Assembly: GCA_017501245.1 (NCBI GenBank)
Contig: JAFVXI010000035.1
Span: 1-64,000 of the forward strand
Length of the DNA: 64,000 nucleotides
Source of the DNA: Clostridia bacterium
Lineage (GTDB): Bacteria > Bacillota > Clostridia > Oscillospirales > CAG-272
Reading direction: 5' to 3'
This document shows, one piece after another, positions 47,652-57,201 of this stretch (position 1 is its first letter; every line of letters starts with the position of its first letter). The notes under the pieces were generated by a model. That model ran no database searches and was not told the origin of the DNA. It worked only from the letters and a program-made list of their open reading frames with translations. A program made the translations under genes and the position numbers.

Positions 47652-50600
47652 ATGGGAGGATTCGTCCATTTACATCTGCATACCGAATACAGCCTTTTGG
47701 ACGGCGCAACGAGAATATCGTCCATAGCGGACAAGGCGCTCAGCCTCGGGCAGACCGCAGTTGCGATAACCGACCACGGAGTGATGTACGGTGCGGTTGA
47801 ATTCTACAATGCGCTCAAGGAAAAGGGCGTCAAGCCCATTATCGGATGCGAGGTCTACGTAGCGCCGAGATCCCGTCATATGAAGGACGGCAAGGGGGAT
47901 ATAGGCAATCACCTTATCCTTCTTTGCAAGAACGAGATCGGCTACAAGAACCTCTGCTATATGGTCTCGGTGAGCTTCGTCAACGGCTTCTACTCAAAGC
48001 CGAGGGTGGATATGGAGCTTATCCGCGAGCATAGCGAGGGGTTGATCTGTCTTTCCGCCTGCGTTGCGGGCAAAATACCGCAGCTCATTCTTGCGGGCAG
48101 CTTAGGCGAGGCAAAGGCTTACGCAAAAGAGTTACTTGATATCTTCGGTGAGGACTTCTATCTCGAGGTGCAGAACCACGGCATAGAGGAGGAGAGAAGG
48201 GCTGCCTACGGCATCAAGCTTATCAGCGAGGAGCTTGGTATCAAGACCGTGGCGACAAACGACGTCCACTACCTCGAAAAGAGTGACGCCGAGGTCCAGG
48301 CGACGCTTATGTGCGTGCAGATGAACACCGTCATCACCGACGGCAGGCCTCTCGGCTTTGAAACCGACGAATTTTACTTCAAGAGCGAGGAGGAGATGAA
48401 TATCCTCTTTGCCAATTTCCCGGGGGCGGTCGAAAGAACGGTCGAGATTGCGGATAAGTGCAGCTTTGATTTTGAATTTGATAAGCTGCATCTGCCCGAT
48501 TTCAAGCCCGAGGACGGCCTCTCTCATAAGGACAAGCTAAGAAAGGACGCTTATCTCGGCTTTGCGGCCAGGGAGAAGGACGGAAGGTTCGACTTTTCAA
48601 AAAGTCCGAGAGAGACTTATATCGAGCGGCTTGAATACGAGCTTTCGGTCATAGATAAAATGGGCTTTAACGCCTATTTCCTCATAGTCAGCGACTTCGT
48701 TTCCTACGCTAAGAGCCACGATATCCCCGTTGGTCCCGGCAGAGGCTCGGGTGCGGGAAGCCTCGTCGCCTTCTGTATCGGCATCACCGACGTCGATCCC
48801 ATCGGCTTCGATCTGCTCTTTGAGAGATTTCTTAATTCCGAGCGTGTTTCGATGCCCGATTTTGATATTGATTTCTGCTATAACCGCCGTGAGGAGGTCA
48901 TAGATTACGTCAAGAGGAAATACGGCGAGGATAAGGTCGCACAGATCGTCACCTTCGGAACTCTCGCCCCAAGAGCGGCAGTGAGAGACGTCGGACGTGC
49001 TCTCGGAATGTCCTACGGCTCGGTGGATGCGATAGCCAAGCTTATCCCGGGCGATGCAAGATCGCTTGACGATGCTCTTGAAAATAAAGATCTGCACAGA
49101 ATTTACGTGTCCGACCCCGATGCGAGGCGGCTTATCGATATGAGCCGTAGCGTTGAGGGAATGCCGAGGCACGCCTCTACACACGCCGCAGGCGTGGTAA
49201 TCACCGAGCGCCCCACCTACGAGTACGTTCCGCTCTCATACAGCGGCACGGGCGTCGTCACGCAGTTTGATATGAACACCGATGCGGCTCTCGGCCTCGT
49301 TAAGTTCGATTTCCTCGGCTTGCGATATCTGTCCGTCATACACGACACCGAGCGCTTCGTCAGACGAAGGATCCCGGACTTTGAGATATCTAAGGTGGCA
49401 TTTGACGATAAGGCGACCTTCGAGCTTTTATGCTCCTCTCGCACGGACGGAGTCTTTCAGCTTGAGTCGGGCGGAATGAAGGCGGTGCTATCGAGGCTTA
49501 AGCCCAGCTGCCTTGAGGATATCATCGCTTGCGTTGCCCTTTATCGCCCAGGACCTATGGATTCGATCGACACCTTCATAGCGAGGAAGCACGGAAGAGA
49601 GTCGGTAAAATACAGAGTCGAGGCGCTCAGGGATATCCTCGACGTAACCTACGGCTGCATTGTCTACCAGGAGCAGGTAATGCAGATCTGCAGAAGCCTT
49701 GCGGGATATAGCTACGCTCACGCAGATATAGTCAGACGTGCGATGTCGAAGAAAAAGACCTCGGCTATGCAGGCGGAGAGGCAGGGCTTTATTGACGGAT
49801 GCGCCGAGAGGGGCATCTCCTTTGAGGACGCAAACGCTATCTTCGACGATATGGTCGGATTTGCAAAGTATGCCTTCAACAAGAGCCACGCTACCGCCTA
49901 CGCCGTTTTATCCTACCGCACGGCTTATCTCAAGGCGCATTATCCCGCAGAATATTTTACTGCACTAATGAGCAGCGTTTTAGGCAATACTAAGGATATC
50001 AAGTCATATATTGACGATGCTCACACCTTCGGTGTGGAGGTGCTTCCCCCGGATATTAACCAGAGCGATGCGGACTTCAGCGTCGTCGACGGAAATATCC
50101 GCTTCGGCCTTCTGGCGATCAGAAACGTCGGCAGGCTGTTTGCCTCTTCGGTAGTCAGAGCGAGGGAGCGAGGACCCTTCAAGAGCTTTGACGACTTCGT
50201 GACGAGGCTGTCGGGCTCGGAGTTGAATAAACGGACGGTTGAGTCGCTGATCAAGTGCGGCGTTTTCGACAGTCTGGGCGTGACGAGGACTTCCTTGCTC
50301 GCCTCCTACGAAATAATCATCGAGTCCGAGCACGAAAAAACGAGGAGCAATATCTCGGGTCAGATGGATATGTTCTCTATGGCGTCCGTCGGCGGAGCGG
50401 CGCTCGATTCGGTCGGGTATAACTATCCCGAGCTTGCCGAGTTTGAGCTGAAGGATCTGCTTTTACTTGAAAAGGAAAGCTCCGGAATGTATTTTTCGGG
50501 TCATATGATCGACAGCTATTCCGAGCATATAGCAAGGCTCGGACTTGACAGGATCATAGATATCCTCGACGATCTCGATCCCGAGAGCGCATCTCCCACC

Positions 50601-51137
50601 AAGCGCTATAAGGATCGCTCAGAGGTGAAGATAGCGGGCATAATCAGCGAGAAAAAGACCAAGATCACCAAAAACGGTGATACGATGGCGTTTATCACGC
50701 TTGAGGACAGGGTCGCCGAGATAGAGGTGGTCGTGTTCGCTAAGCACTATTCGAGGCTTCTTGACGATATCGTGCAGGATAACGCCGTTATGATCGTCGG
50801 AAATATCTCTCTTGAGGACGATGCGCCGCCGAGGATATTACTTTCGGATGCGATATCGCTTATACCTAACGGCTCCCCCGAGCTGAAAAGAGAAGAGAAG
50901 AGCGGGGTGGGCGACAAGCCCGAGCGCCTTTTCATCAAGGTGAAGGGTGCCTCCGACAGCCGCATCGGCGTGATATACAGAACGGCGCAGTTTAACCCCG
51001 GCAAAACGCAGATCGTCATCTACGACGAGCAGACGAAGAAGTATTCGGCTATGAAGAACGTCCTCGTCGACCCCTCGCCTAAGGTGTTATCTAAGCTTTC
51101 GGTAACATTCGGTGAAGAAAATGTAATTTTAAAGTAA
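47652..51137 (+). CDS. dnaE: DNA polymerase III subunit alpha (DnaE)
   Basis: 1161 residues. PHP domain at the N-terminus with FVHLHLHTEYSLLDGA and ITDHGVMYGAVEFY. Catalytic palm acidic motif SVSMPDFDIDFCYNRREEV-like (MPDFDIDF), preceded by GPGRGSGAGSLVAF. HhH region and OB fold (VKIAGIISEKKTKITKNGD) follow. The internal beta-clamp motif is QMDMF, after NISG. The C-terminal tail has the OB-fold partner. It is the DnaE type, which extends RNA primers in Bacillota that also have PolC; PolC is not in the window. ATG 47652 follows AAAGGAGG. Confidence 0.97.
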   Translation: MGGFVHLHLHTEYSLLDGATRISSIADKALSLGQTAVAITDHGVMYGAVEFYNALKEKGVKPIIGCEVYVAPRSRHMKDGKGDIGNHLILLCKNEIGYKNLCYMVSVSFVNGFYSKPRVDMELIREHSEGLICLSACVAGKIPQLILAGSLGEAKAYAKELLDIFGEDFYLEVQNHGIEEERRAAYGIKLISEELGIKTVATNDVHYLEKSDAEVQATLMCVQMNTVITDGRPLGFETDEFYFKSEEEMNILFANFPGAVERTVEIADKCSFDFEFDKLHLPDFKPEDGLSHKDKLRKDAYLGFAAREKDGRFDFSKSPRETYIERLEYELSVIDKMGFNAYFLIVSDFVSYAKSHDIPVGPGRGSGAGSLVAFCIGITDVDPIGFDLLFERFLNSERVSMPDFDIDFCYNRREEVIDYVKRKYGEDKVAQIVTFGTLAPRAAVRDVGRALGMSYGSVDAIAKLIPGDARSLDDALENKDLHRIYVSDPDARRLIDMSRSVEGMPRHASTHAAGVVITERPTYEYVPLSYSGTGVVTQFDMNTDAALGLVKFDFLGLRYLSVIHDTERFVRRRIPDFEISKVAFDDKATFELLCSSRTDGVFQLESGGMKAVLSRLKPSCLEDIIACVALYRPGPMDSIDTFIARKHGRESVKYRVEALRDILDVTYGCIVYQEQVMQICRSLAGYSYAHADIVRRAMSKKKTSAMQAERQGFIDGCAERGISFEDANAIFDDMVGFAKYAFNKSHATAYAVLSYRTAYLKAHYPAEYFTALMSSVLGNTKDIKSYIDDAHTFGVEVLPPDINQSDADFSVVDGNIRFGLLAIRNVGRLFASSVVRARERGPFKSFDDFVTRLSGSELNKRTVESLIKCGVFDSLGVTRTSLLASYEIIIESEHEKTRSNISGQMDMFSMASVGGAALDSVGYNYPELAEFELKDLLLLEKESSGMYFSGHMIDSYSEHIARLGLDRIIDILDDLDPESASPTKRYKDRSEVKIAGIISEKKTKITKNGDTMAFITLEDRVAEIEVVVFAKHYSRLLDDIVQDNAVMIVGNISLEDDAPPRILLSDAISLIPNGSPELKREEKSGVGDKPERLFIKVKGASDSRIGVIYRTAQFNPGKTQIVIYDEQTKKYSAMKNVLVDPSPKVLSKLSVTFGEENVILK

Positions 51138-51152
51138 GTCATATTGACTTAC
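51134..51152. repeat. Hairpin over the dnaE stop codon and the cvpA -35 box
   Basis: GTAAGTCA (51134-51141) pairs with TGACTTAC (51145-51152), loop TAT. It contains the dnaE TAA and the TTGACT of the next promoter. No T run follows. Confidence 0.6.
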
Positions 51153-51172
51153 AAGACTTAGTGGAGTATAAT
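51144..51172 (+). promoter_or_regulatory. Sigma-A promoter of cvpA-like gene
   Basis: TTGACT (51144-51149), 17-bp spacer, TATAAT (51167-51172), 29 bases before the start codon. Confidence 0.82.
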
Positions 51173-51200
51173 TTTTTAAAGCATAAGAAAGGAGAGCGTA

Positions 51201-51896
51201 ATGGTTAACGTTATCGTCGACATTATTATTGCCATCATCCTCGTCATAGGTCTTATCTGGGGCCTGAAGATAGGATTCGTAAAAGCCGTGGCTAAGCCCA
51301 CGAAGGTGATCATGGCGATCTTTCTTGCCATATCTCTTGCCTCCGTTATAGGAAACGGAATTATCAGACCCATCATCGACGAGCCGATAATCACCAAGCT
51401 CACCGAGTTCGTCACCGAGCGCATCGGCGATGGAGTAACGGCGACTGAGGAGCTGCCTACCCTGATAAAAGCTGCCGCCGCACTTGCGGGAGTTGACCTT
51501 GCGGAGCTTGCCTCCTCCGAGGCTCAGGCGGATCTCGTCGGCGAGATCATAGCCGCTATAACCGACCCCATCCTCAATATGGTCAGCGGCATCATCGGCT
51601 TCTTTATTGCCTATATTATCTGTAAGCTTCTGCTTTCGCTAATGTTCGGCATCGTCAACGCCATTATTGATAACGGCGTTATAGGAATAGTTAACAGGGT
51701 ACTTGGATGCGTGGTCACGACCTTTATCGCCGCCACGATCGTCTGGGTGCTATGCTCGGTTTCGGATCTGATCTTCAACCTGCCCGGCATCTACGAGCAG
51801 GGGTGGGTCGAGGAGTTTGACGGCGGCTGGCTTTATTCCTTCTTCAGGAATATGAGCCCTATTGATATGCTGCTCGGACTCTTGCTCAGTTTTTAA
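51201..51896 (+). CDS. CvpA family membrane protein
   Basis: 231 residues. The N-terminal VIVDIIIAIILVIGLIWGLKIGFVKAVAK follows the CvpA start (D-xxx-GxxxGFxKG pattern), with helices at about 3-21, 33-55, 120-145 and 160-190. The middle loop is acidic. CvpA proteins were named for colicin V production in E. coli and have a poorly known role; in Bacillota they may help in cell envelope or septum integrity. Its own promoter precedes it, and clpE-like starts 28 bases after its stop. Confidence 0.8.
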   Translation: MVNVIVDIIIAIILVIGLIWGLKIGFVKAVAKPTKVIMAIFLAISLASVIGNGIIRPIIDEPIITKLTEFVTERIGDGVTATEELPTLIKAAAALAGVDLAELASSEAQADLVGEIIAAITDPILNMVSGIIGFFIAYIICKLLLSLMFGIVNAIIDNGVIGIVNRVLGCVVTTFIAATIVWVLCSVSDLIFNLPGIYEQGWVEEFDGGWLYSFFRNMSPIDMLLGLLLSF

Positions 51897-51924
51897 TCGT
51901 TTAGTTAATAAGTAGGTATCAGGA

Positions 51925-54201
51925 ATGAATTTACAAAGATGTGCAAAGTGTCAGAAGAGGCCTGCTATGGTCTTTATCACACGCCTTGAAAACGGAAATC
52001 GCATTAACGAGGGGCTCTGCCTCCTCTGCGCTAAGGAGCTTGGCATCAAGCCCGTCAGCGATATGCTTAAGAATATGGGCGTTGACGACACGCAGATGGA
52101 TGCGATGCTTGAGGATATAGACAGCGCACTCCCCGAGCTTTTCGAGGAGGATAACAACGACGGCAAGCAGCCGACCCTCAATCTCGCAAAGATGTTCGGC
52201 ATGGGCGGTGAAGTCCCCGGCGGACAGAAGGAAAAGAAAAACGGCAAGGCGGGAAAGGTCGATGAGAGCAAAAAGACCCTCTCCATGTATTGCACTAACC
52301 TTAATCAGAAGGCTATCGACGGCGGCATCGACGCTCTCATAGGCAGAGACCGTGAGATCGACAGGATGATACAGATCCTTTGCCGTAGGCAAAAGAACAA
52401 CCCCTGCCTTATCGGCGAGCCCGGCGTAGGCAAGACGGCCATCGCCGAGGAGCTTGCAAAGCGTATCGTGGAGGGCAGAGTTCCCGCCGCCCTCAGGAGC
52501 TACGAGATATGGCAGCTCGACCTCACCTCCCTCGTTGCGGGAACGCAGTTCAGGGGTCAGTTTGAGTCCAGGGTCCTTGCGCTCATCAAGGAGATCAAGG
52601 CAAACGGTAATATCATCCTTATGATCGACGAGGTCCATAATATCGCAGGAGCAGGCGAGACCTCGGACGGCTCTATGAGCGCCGCAAATCTCTTGAAGCC
52701 CGCACTCTCGCGCGGCGAGATCAGAGTGATCGGTGCGACCACCCTTAAAGAGTACAGAAAGCATATCGAGAAGGACAGCGCTCTCGAGCGCCGCTTCCAG
52801 CCCGTAAAGATCGAGGAGCCCTCGGTGGATGACACCGTCGAGATCATCAAGGGTATAAAGAAGTATTACGAGGCGTTTCACGGCATTAAGATCTCCGAGG
52901 CAACGGCAAGAGCCGCAGCTATCCTCTCCGAAAAGTATATAACCGATAGATTTTTACCCGATAAGGCAATTGACCTTATCGACGAGGCGGCATCCAAGGT
53001 TTCGCTCAGCGCCCCCGAGATCAATGAAAAGCGTGAGAGCACGGCAAAGCTCGAAGGTCTTGCCACCAAAATGAGCGCCATTGAGGCTAAGCTCGAGGCG
53101 GCGGACGGTCAGACCGAGGAAAACTACAAGGAATTAGCCGACCTCAAGGTTGAAAAGCTCAGGCTCGAGGAGCGTGTCTCCGAGCTTGACCGTGCGATAG
53201 AGGCAATAGAGGTGAAGATCCCCGATCTGTTGAAGGTCGTTGAGATATGGACGGGCATCCCCGCCACCGATCTCTCTGTCGGCGACCTTGATAACCTCAA
53301 CGGACTTTACGACAGGATCTCTAAATCTATCATAGGTCAGGAGCAGGCAGTACGTGCGGTCGTCCGCGCGGTGAGAAGAAAGAGAGCCGGCGTTTCTTAC
53401 AGAAATAATCCCATCTCGATGATATTTGCAGGACCTACGGGCGTAGGAAAGACCGAGCTTGTCAAGGTGCTTGCGGAGGATCTCTTCAAGCAGCCCGAGT
53501 CGCTCATCCGTCTTGATATGTCCGAATATATGGAAAAGCACGCCGTCTCCAAGATCATCGGCTCGCCTCCCGGCTACGTCGGCTACGACGAGGCAGGCCA
53601 GCTCACCGAGAAGATAAGGCGCAGACCCTATTCGGTCGTACTCTTTGACGAGATAGAGAAGGCGCATCCCGACGTGCTGAACGTCCTCCTCCAGGTGCTT
53701 GACGACGGCAAGATAACCGATTCGCAGGGCAGGGAGGTAAACTTCTCGAACACGGTCATTATTATGACGACTAACGCCGGCAGCGAGAAGTCCAATTCGG
53801 TTTCGGGCTTCGCTCTTGACCGACAGGAGCAGAACGAGGAGAGAGTGGATAAGGCACTCTCAAAATTCCTTCGCCCCGAGTTTATCAACAGGATCGATGA
53901 GATCATCACCTTCAGGCATCTGTCGGTCGAGGACTTCGTTTCCATCGCCGATATCATGCTCGGCAAGATGAGAGATCATCTGATAGAAAAGGGTATCACC
54001 CTCGTCTACTCAAAGGACGTCCTTGAGTATATCGCAAGAGAGTCCTTCTCCGAGAAATACGGAGCAAGAAATATGCGCAGATATATCGAAAAGCATATCG
54101 AGGACGAGTGCGCAAATATGATCATCGACGCCTTCCCGAGCAAGCTCACGGGCATATCCGTGTCTATGAAGGATGGCAGACTGAAATTTGATTCGATTTA
54201 A
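51925..54201 (+). CDS. ClpE-like ATP-dependent unfoldase
   Basis: 758 residues. An N-terminal zinc finger (Cys6, Cys9, Cys32, Cys35) replaces the double Clp_N repeat of ClpC/ClpA, as in ClpE. AAA+ module 1 has GEPGVGKT (164-171) and module 2 GPTGVGKT (503-510). Between them is a UVR/M-domain-like coiled coil (residues about 370-430). Sensor and arginine motifs (LTSLVAGTQFRGQFE, VLFDEIEKAHPDVLNVLLQVL) are intact. It probably unfolds substrates for ClpP, although an IGF/L ClpP-loop was not clearly seen. Stress-inducible by CtsR in some relatives; no CtsR box was noticed. Confidence 0.88.
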   Translation: MNLQRCAKCQKRPAMVFITRLENGNRINEGLCLLCAKELGIKPVSDMLKNMGVDDTQMDAMLEDIDSALPELFEEDNNDGKQPTLNLAKMFGMGGEVPGGQKEKKNGKAGKVDESKKTLSMYCTNLNQKAIDGGIDALIGRDREIDRMIQILCRRQKNNPCLIGEPGVGKTAIAEELAKRIVEGRVPAALRSYEIWQLDLTSLVAGTQFRGQFESRVLALIKEIKANGNIILMIDEVHNIAGAGETSDGSMSAANLLKPALSRGEIRVIGATTLKEYRKHIEKDSALERRFQPVKIEEPSVDDTVEIIKGIKKYYEAFHGIKISEATARAAAILSEKYITDRFLPDKAIDLIDEAASKVSLSAPEINEKRESTAKLEGLATKMSAIEAKLEAADGQTEENYKELADLKVEKLRLEERVSELDRAIEAIEVKIPDLLKVVEIWTGIPATDLSVGDLDNLNGLYDRISKSIIGQEQAVRAVVRAVRRKRAGVSYRNNPISMIFAGPTGVGKTELVKVLAEDLFKQPESLIRLDMSEYMEKHAVSKIIGSPPGYVGYDEAGQLTEKIRRRPYSVVLFDEIEKAHPDVLNVLLQVLDDGKITDSQGREVNFSNTVIIMTTNAGSEKSNSVSGFALDRQEQNEERVDKALSKFLRPEFINRIDEIITFRHLSVEDFVSIADIMLGKMRDHLIEKGITLVYSKDVLEYIARESFSEKYGARNMRRYIEKHIEDECANMIIDAFPSKLTGISVSMKDGRLKFDSI

Positions 54202-54229
54202 GTTTTTTCACAAAAAGGAGATATAAATT

Positions 54230-55054
54230 ATGGCAGGATGTTCACACGACTGTTCTAATTGCTCCGAAAAGTGCTCTAAGGAGTCGTTGCTCGCACCTGT
54301 GAACAAGGCGAGCGCGGTCAAGCACGTCATCGGAGTTGTAAGCGGCAAGGGCGGCGTCGGTAAGTCGATGGTCACCTCTATGCTTGCCGTAACCATGCAG
54401 CGCAGAGGCTATAAGTGCGCTATACTTGATGCGGATATTACCGGCCCCTCTATCCCCAAGTCCTTCGGCTTGAAGCCCGGATCGGTTGAGGGAAGCGAGC
54501 TCGGTATGTTCCCCGTCAAGACGAAAACAGGCATCGAGGTTATGAGCCTTAACCTCCTCGTCGATGAGGAAACCAAGCCCGTCGTATGGCGCGGCCCCGT
54601 TATCGCAGGCACGGTCAAGCAGTTCTGGACCGACGTTGTCTGGGGCGACGTAGACTATATGTTCGTCGATATGCCTCCCGGAACGGGCGACGTTCCGCTC
54701 ACGGTCTTCCAGAGCCTTCCCCTTGACGGCATCGTTATCGTAACCAGCCCTCAGGAGCTCGTTTCGATGATCGTTGAAAAGGCTGTCAATATGGCTGGCC
54801 TTATGGATATCGACGTTATCGGCCTTGTTGAAAACTATTCCTATATCGTATGCCCCGACTGCGGCAAGGTCATCAGACCCTACGGCGAGGGCAACATCGA
54901 AAAGCTTGCCGAGACCTACGGCACCGACGTGCTTGCAAGGCTTCCCATCGACCCCGAGCTTGCCTCGGTTTCGGATAAGGGCGTTGTCGAGCTCTTCGAG
55001 GGCGATTATATGGACAAGGCTGCCGATATCATTGAAAAGCGCTTTGCTAAGTGA
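54230..55054 (+). CDS. Mrp/ApbC-type iron-sulfur carrier ATPase
   Basis: 274 residues. N-terminal Cys motif CSHDCSNCSEKC (4-15) fits an Fe-S binding extension of the Nbp35 type. Deviant Walker A is SGKGGVGKS (38-46), and the conserved DADITGPSIPKSFG, VDMPPGTGDVPLTVFQSLPL and the CPDC pair (cluster bridging site) follow. It delivers Fe-S clusters to apoproteins as a dimer. Start at ATG 54230 after AAAAAGGAG, 28 bases after the Clp gene. A strong terminator follows. Confidence 0.93.
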   Translation: MAGCSHDCSNCSEKCSKESLLAPVNKASAVKHVIGVVSGKGGVGKSMVTSMLAVTMQRRGYKCAILDADITGPSIPKSFGLKPGSVEGSELGMFPVKTKTGIEVMSLNLLVDEETKPVVWRGPVIAGTVKQFWTDVVWGDVDYMFVDMPPGTGDVPLTVFQSLPLDGIVIVTSPQELVSMIVEKAVNMAGLMDIDVIGLVENYSYIVCPDCGKVIRPYGEGNIEKLAETYGTDVLARLPIDPELASVSDKGVVELFEGDYMDKAADIIEKRFAK

Positions 55055-55078
55055 TCTATATATACCGTAAATACGGTT

Positions 55079-55112
55079 AAGACCTCATCCTTGTCGGGTG
55101 AGGTCTTTTTTC
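55079..55112 (+). terminator. Terminator after mrp
   Basis: AAGACCTCATCC (55079-55090) pairs with GGGTGAGGTCTT (55096-55107), one mismatch or G-U, followed by TTTT. Confidence 0.88.
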
Positions 55113-55200
55113 ATTTACTTCATACACCGGATCAGTGCCATATGCTGCAAGCTCCGGAGAAAAAGAAAAGAAGAAAACATTTTTTCTCCCGTCCCCCGAT

Positions 55201-55239
55201 ATGACATAATACGAGCGGCGCTTATGCTAAAATAGCATA
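55201..55239 (+). promoter_or_regulatory. Putative spoIIG promoter with 21-bp spacer and a dyad on the -10
   Basis: ATGACA (55201-55206) and TAAAAT (55228-55233) are separated by 21 bp. The B. subtilis spoIIG promoter also has an over-long spacer (22 bp) and needs Spo0A. The -10 lies within a perfect inverted repeat TATGCTA-AAA-TAGCATA (55223-55239). No clear TGTCGAA box was seen. Confidence 0.5.
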
Positions 55240-55256
55240 CGGAGGGGGTGAGTGGC

Positions 55257-56099
55257 TTGCAGGTCCTTTACGTGGACGTATATTTTCTGATCAATTTTTC
55301 GGTCGATATGCTGGCTTGCTTTCTTACGGCATCACTTTTACATATAAAGACCGATATACCCAGGCTGCTGATCCTTTCCTTTTTGGGAGGCGCCTCTGCG
55401 CTCGTGGATATTTTCTTCGAAGATCCGGTTGTCGCACTTATAAATGGGGTATGTTATTTGCTTTTTGCGGGAATGATAATAGCGAAGGAGCTTTCGCTTT
55501 GGCGAAGGGTGCGCTTCGTCGTTGCCTTTCTGATCCTTGAGATGACGCTCGGGGGCGTCGTAAGCTTTGCTTACGGATTGCTTGACAGATATCTTGCTCC
55601 CTTTTTAGAGGATAGCGGCACAGGAGAGAACAGGAGAGCGCTGATCCTCTCGGTTTTTATACTATTGGCGATAGGAGTGTTGAGGTTGTTTATTATGATG
55701 CTTTCGGACGGAACAAGGGTAAAGGTCGCCAGAATGAAGGCGGGAATAGGGGACAGATCGATAGAGTTTGACGCTCTTGTGGATTCGGGAAATCTAGTCA
55801 AGGATCCTATGAGCATGGCTCCCGTGGTCTTTCTTAAGCCATCACTTGCCGAAAAGCTGTTTCCAAAGGAGCTTTTATCTCTCGAGGACGTCGATAAGCT
55901 GGATCATGTGCATAAGCGACGCATAAGGCTTATCCCCGTTACCAGAGGAGAGGAAACACACGTAGCGATCGGGATGGTGCCCGACGAGGCAAGCCTTCCT
56001 GACGAGGGCGGAAGTATAAGAATAACGCTCGCAATAGATAAGGAGGAGGGGACCTACGGCGGTTATCTTGCGCTTATGCCGTCCTCTGTTTTGGAATAA
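55257..56099 (+). CDS. spoIIGA: SpoIIGA, membrane aspartic protease that processes pro-sigma-E
   Basis: About 280 residues. I prefer the TTG at 55257 (reading [14 protein letters not shown], the usual SpoIIGA N-terminus); the GTG at 55248 touches the GGAGGGGG site. Five hydrophobic helices fill residues 5-150. The C-terminal domain has the aspartic-protease half-motif [16 protein letters not shown] (DSGN) and a second hydrophobic PVVFLKP strand. In the mother cell it cleaves the pro-sequence of SigE after a signal from the forespore (SpoIIR). sigE shares one base with its stop. Confidence 0.93.
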   Translation: MQVLYVDVYFLINFSVDMLACFLTASLLHIKTDIPRLLILSFLGGASALVDIFFEDPVVALINGVCYLLFAGMIIAKELSLWRRVRFVVAFLILEMTLGGVVSFAYGLLDRYLAPFLEDSGTGENRRALILSVFILLAIGVLRLFIMMLSDGTRVKVARMKAGIGDRSIEFDALVDSGNLVKDPMSMAPVVFLKPSLAEKLFPKELLSLEDVDKLDHVHKRRIRLIPVTRGEETHVAIGMVPDEASLPDEGGSIRITLAIDKEEGTYGGYLALMPSSVLE

Positions 56100-56809
56100 T
56101 GAAGATCTTCAGCAGAATTCGAGACTTCCTTTTAAGACTGCTCGGCAAAACGAAACAGCCAAAGGAGAACCTCTTATATATAAACGGTAGCGAAACGCTC
56201 CCGCCGCCCCTCTCCGAGGAAGAGGAGGCGAGACATATAGCAAACATCTCCGACCATAACTCAAGATGCACCCTCGTCGAGCATAATCTGCGCCTCGTCG
56301 CATATATCGCCAAGCGCTTTGAGAATACCGGCGCCAGCATAGAGGAGCTGATATCGATAGGAACGCTCGGGCTGATGAAGGCGGTTTCGACCTTCAATTC
56401 CGAAAAAAGCATTAAGCTCGCCACCTACGCATCAAGATGCATAGAAAACGAGATACTGATGTTCATTCGTAAGACGGCGCAGATAAGGCGTGAGATCTCG
56501 ATAGACGAGCCGCTCAGCGTGGATTGGGACGGAAACGAGCTTTTGCTCTCGGACGTCCTCGGCAGCGATTCCGACGTCGTTTACAGAGGGATGGAGGACG
56601 ATGAGGAAAGACGCATTCTGAGGGCCGCCGTCAGCACGCTTTGCGAGCGTGAGAGAGTTATCATAGATATGAGATACGGGTTATCGGGCGAGCCGCCTCT
56701 GACGCAAAAGGAGGTTGCGGATAAGCTTGGCATTTCACAAAGCTACATATCACGCTTAGAGAAGCGAATTATGATAAGCCTGAGGCACAGAATAGAGGAA
56801 AAGCTATAA
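56099..56809 (+). CDS. sigE: RNA polymerase sporulation sigma factor SigE (pro-form)
   Basis: 236 residues. A basic, amphipathic N-terminal pro-sequence ([20 protein letters not shown], about 25-30 residues) precedes the sigma regions. Region 2 is [20 protein letters not shown], then [20 protein letters not shown] and [20 protein letters not shown]. Region 3 follows, and region 4 is [20 protein letters not shown] with [20 protein letters not shown]. SigE directs mother-cell transcription after polar septation. It is co-transcribed with spoIIGA; sigG, which often follows, is not here. Confidence 0.95.
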   Translation: MKIFSRIRDFLLRLLGKTKQPKENLLYINGSETLPPPLSEEEEARHIANISDHNSRCTLVEHNLRLVAYIAKRFENTGASIEELISIGTLGLMKAVSTFNSEKSIKLATYASRCIENEILMFIRKTAQIRREISIDEPLSVDWDGNELLLSDVLGSDSDVVYRGMEDDEERRILRAAVSTLCERERVIIDMRYGLSGEPPLTQKEVADKLGISQSYISRLEKRIMISLRHRIEEKL

Positions 56810-56855
56810 TAATTAACCCTATAAAAAAATAAATTGAAAAAAATGCAAAAACCTC

Positions 56856-56884
56856 TTGCAAAATCAGAAAAAATATGATATACT
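56856..56884 (+). promoter_or_regulatory. Sigma-A promoter of rpmE
   Basis: TTGCAA (56856-56861), 17-bp spacer, TATACT (56879-56884), 43 bases before the start codon. Confidence 0.8.
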
Positions 56885-56926
56885 CAGTTGTAATGAAAAA
56901 AAGTTCTAATGTTAAGAGGTGTTAAA

Positions 56927-57130
56927 ATGAAGGCAGGAATACATCCCGAATACAAAGAAGCTACCATCAGATGTGCTTGTGGCGCAACCGTTCAGACCCA
57001 TTCCGTTAAGGGCGACATGAACGTCGAAATTTGCTCCAAGTGCCATCCCTTCTATACTGGTAAGCAGAAGTTTGTAGATGCCGGCGGACGCGTTGACAAG
57101 TTCAAGAGGCGTCTTGCAATGGTTAAGTAA
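56927..57130 (+). CDS. rpmE: 50S ribosomal protein L31
   Basis: 67 residues from the ATG at 56927 ([19 protein letters not shown]), behind AAGAGGTG. It is the zinc-containing form with Cys16, Cys18, and the pair in [16 protein letters not shown]. The conserved C-terminus [15 protein letters not shown] is intact. bL31 contacts the central protuberance of the large subunit. It is monocistronic with its own promoter and terminator. A zinc-independent paralogue would be expected elsewhere if Zur regulation exists. Confidence 0.97.
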   Translation: MKAGIHPEYKEATIRCACGATVQTHSVKGDMNVEICSKCHPFYTGKQKFVDAGGRVDKFKRRLAMVK

Positions 57131-57140
57131 TCATTGCTTC

Positions 57141-57188
57141 AAAAGAGCGTTGAGTCCTCCGCGACTGTATACGCTCTTTTTATTTTTT
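57141..57188 (+). terminator. Terminator after rpmE
   Basis: AAAAGAGCGT (57141-57150) pairs with ACGCTCTTTT (57171-57180), followed by T-rich DNA; a short inner GAGTC/GACT stem lies in the loop. Confidence 0.88.
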
Positions 57189-57201
57189 ATTGGGGGTCAT
57201 T

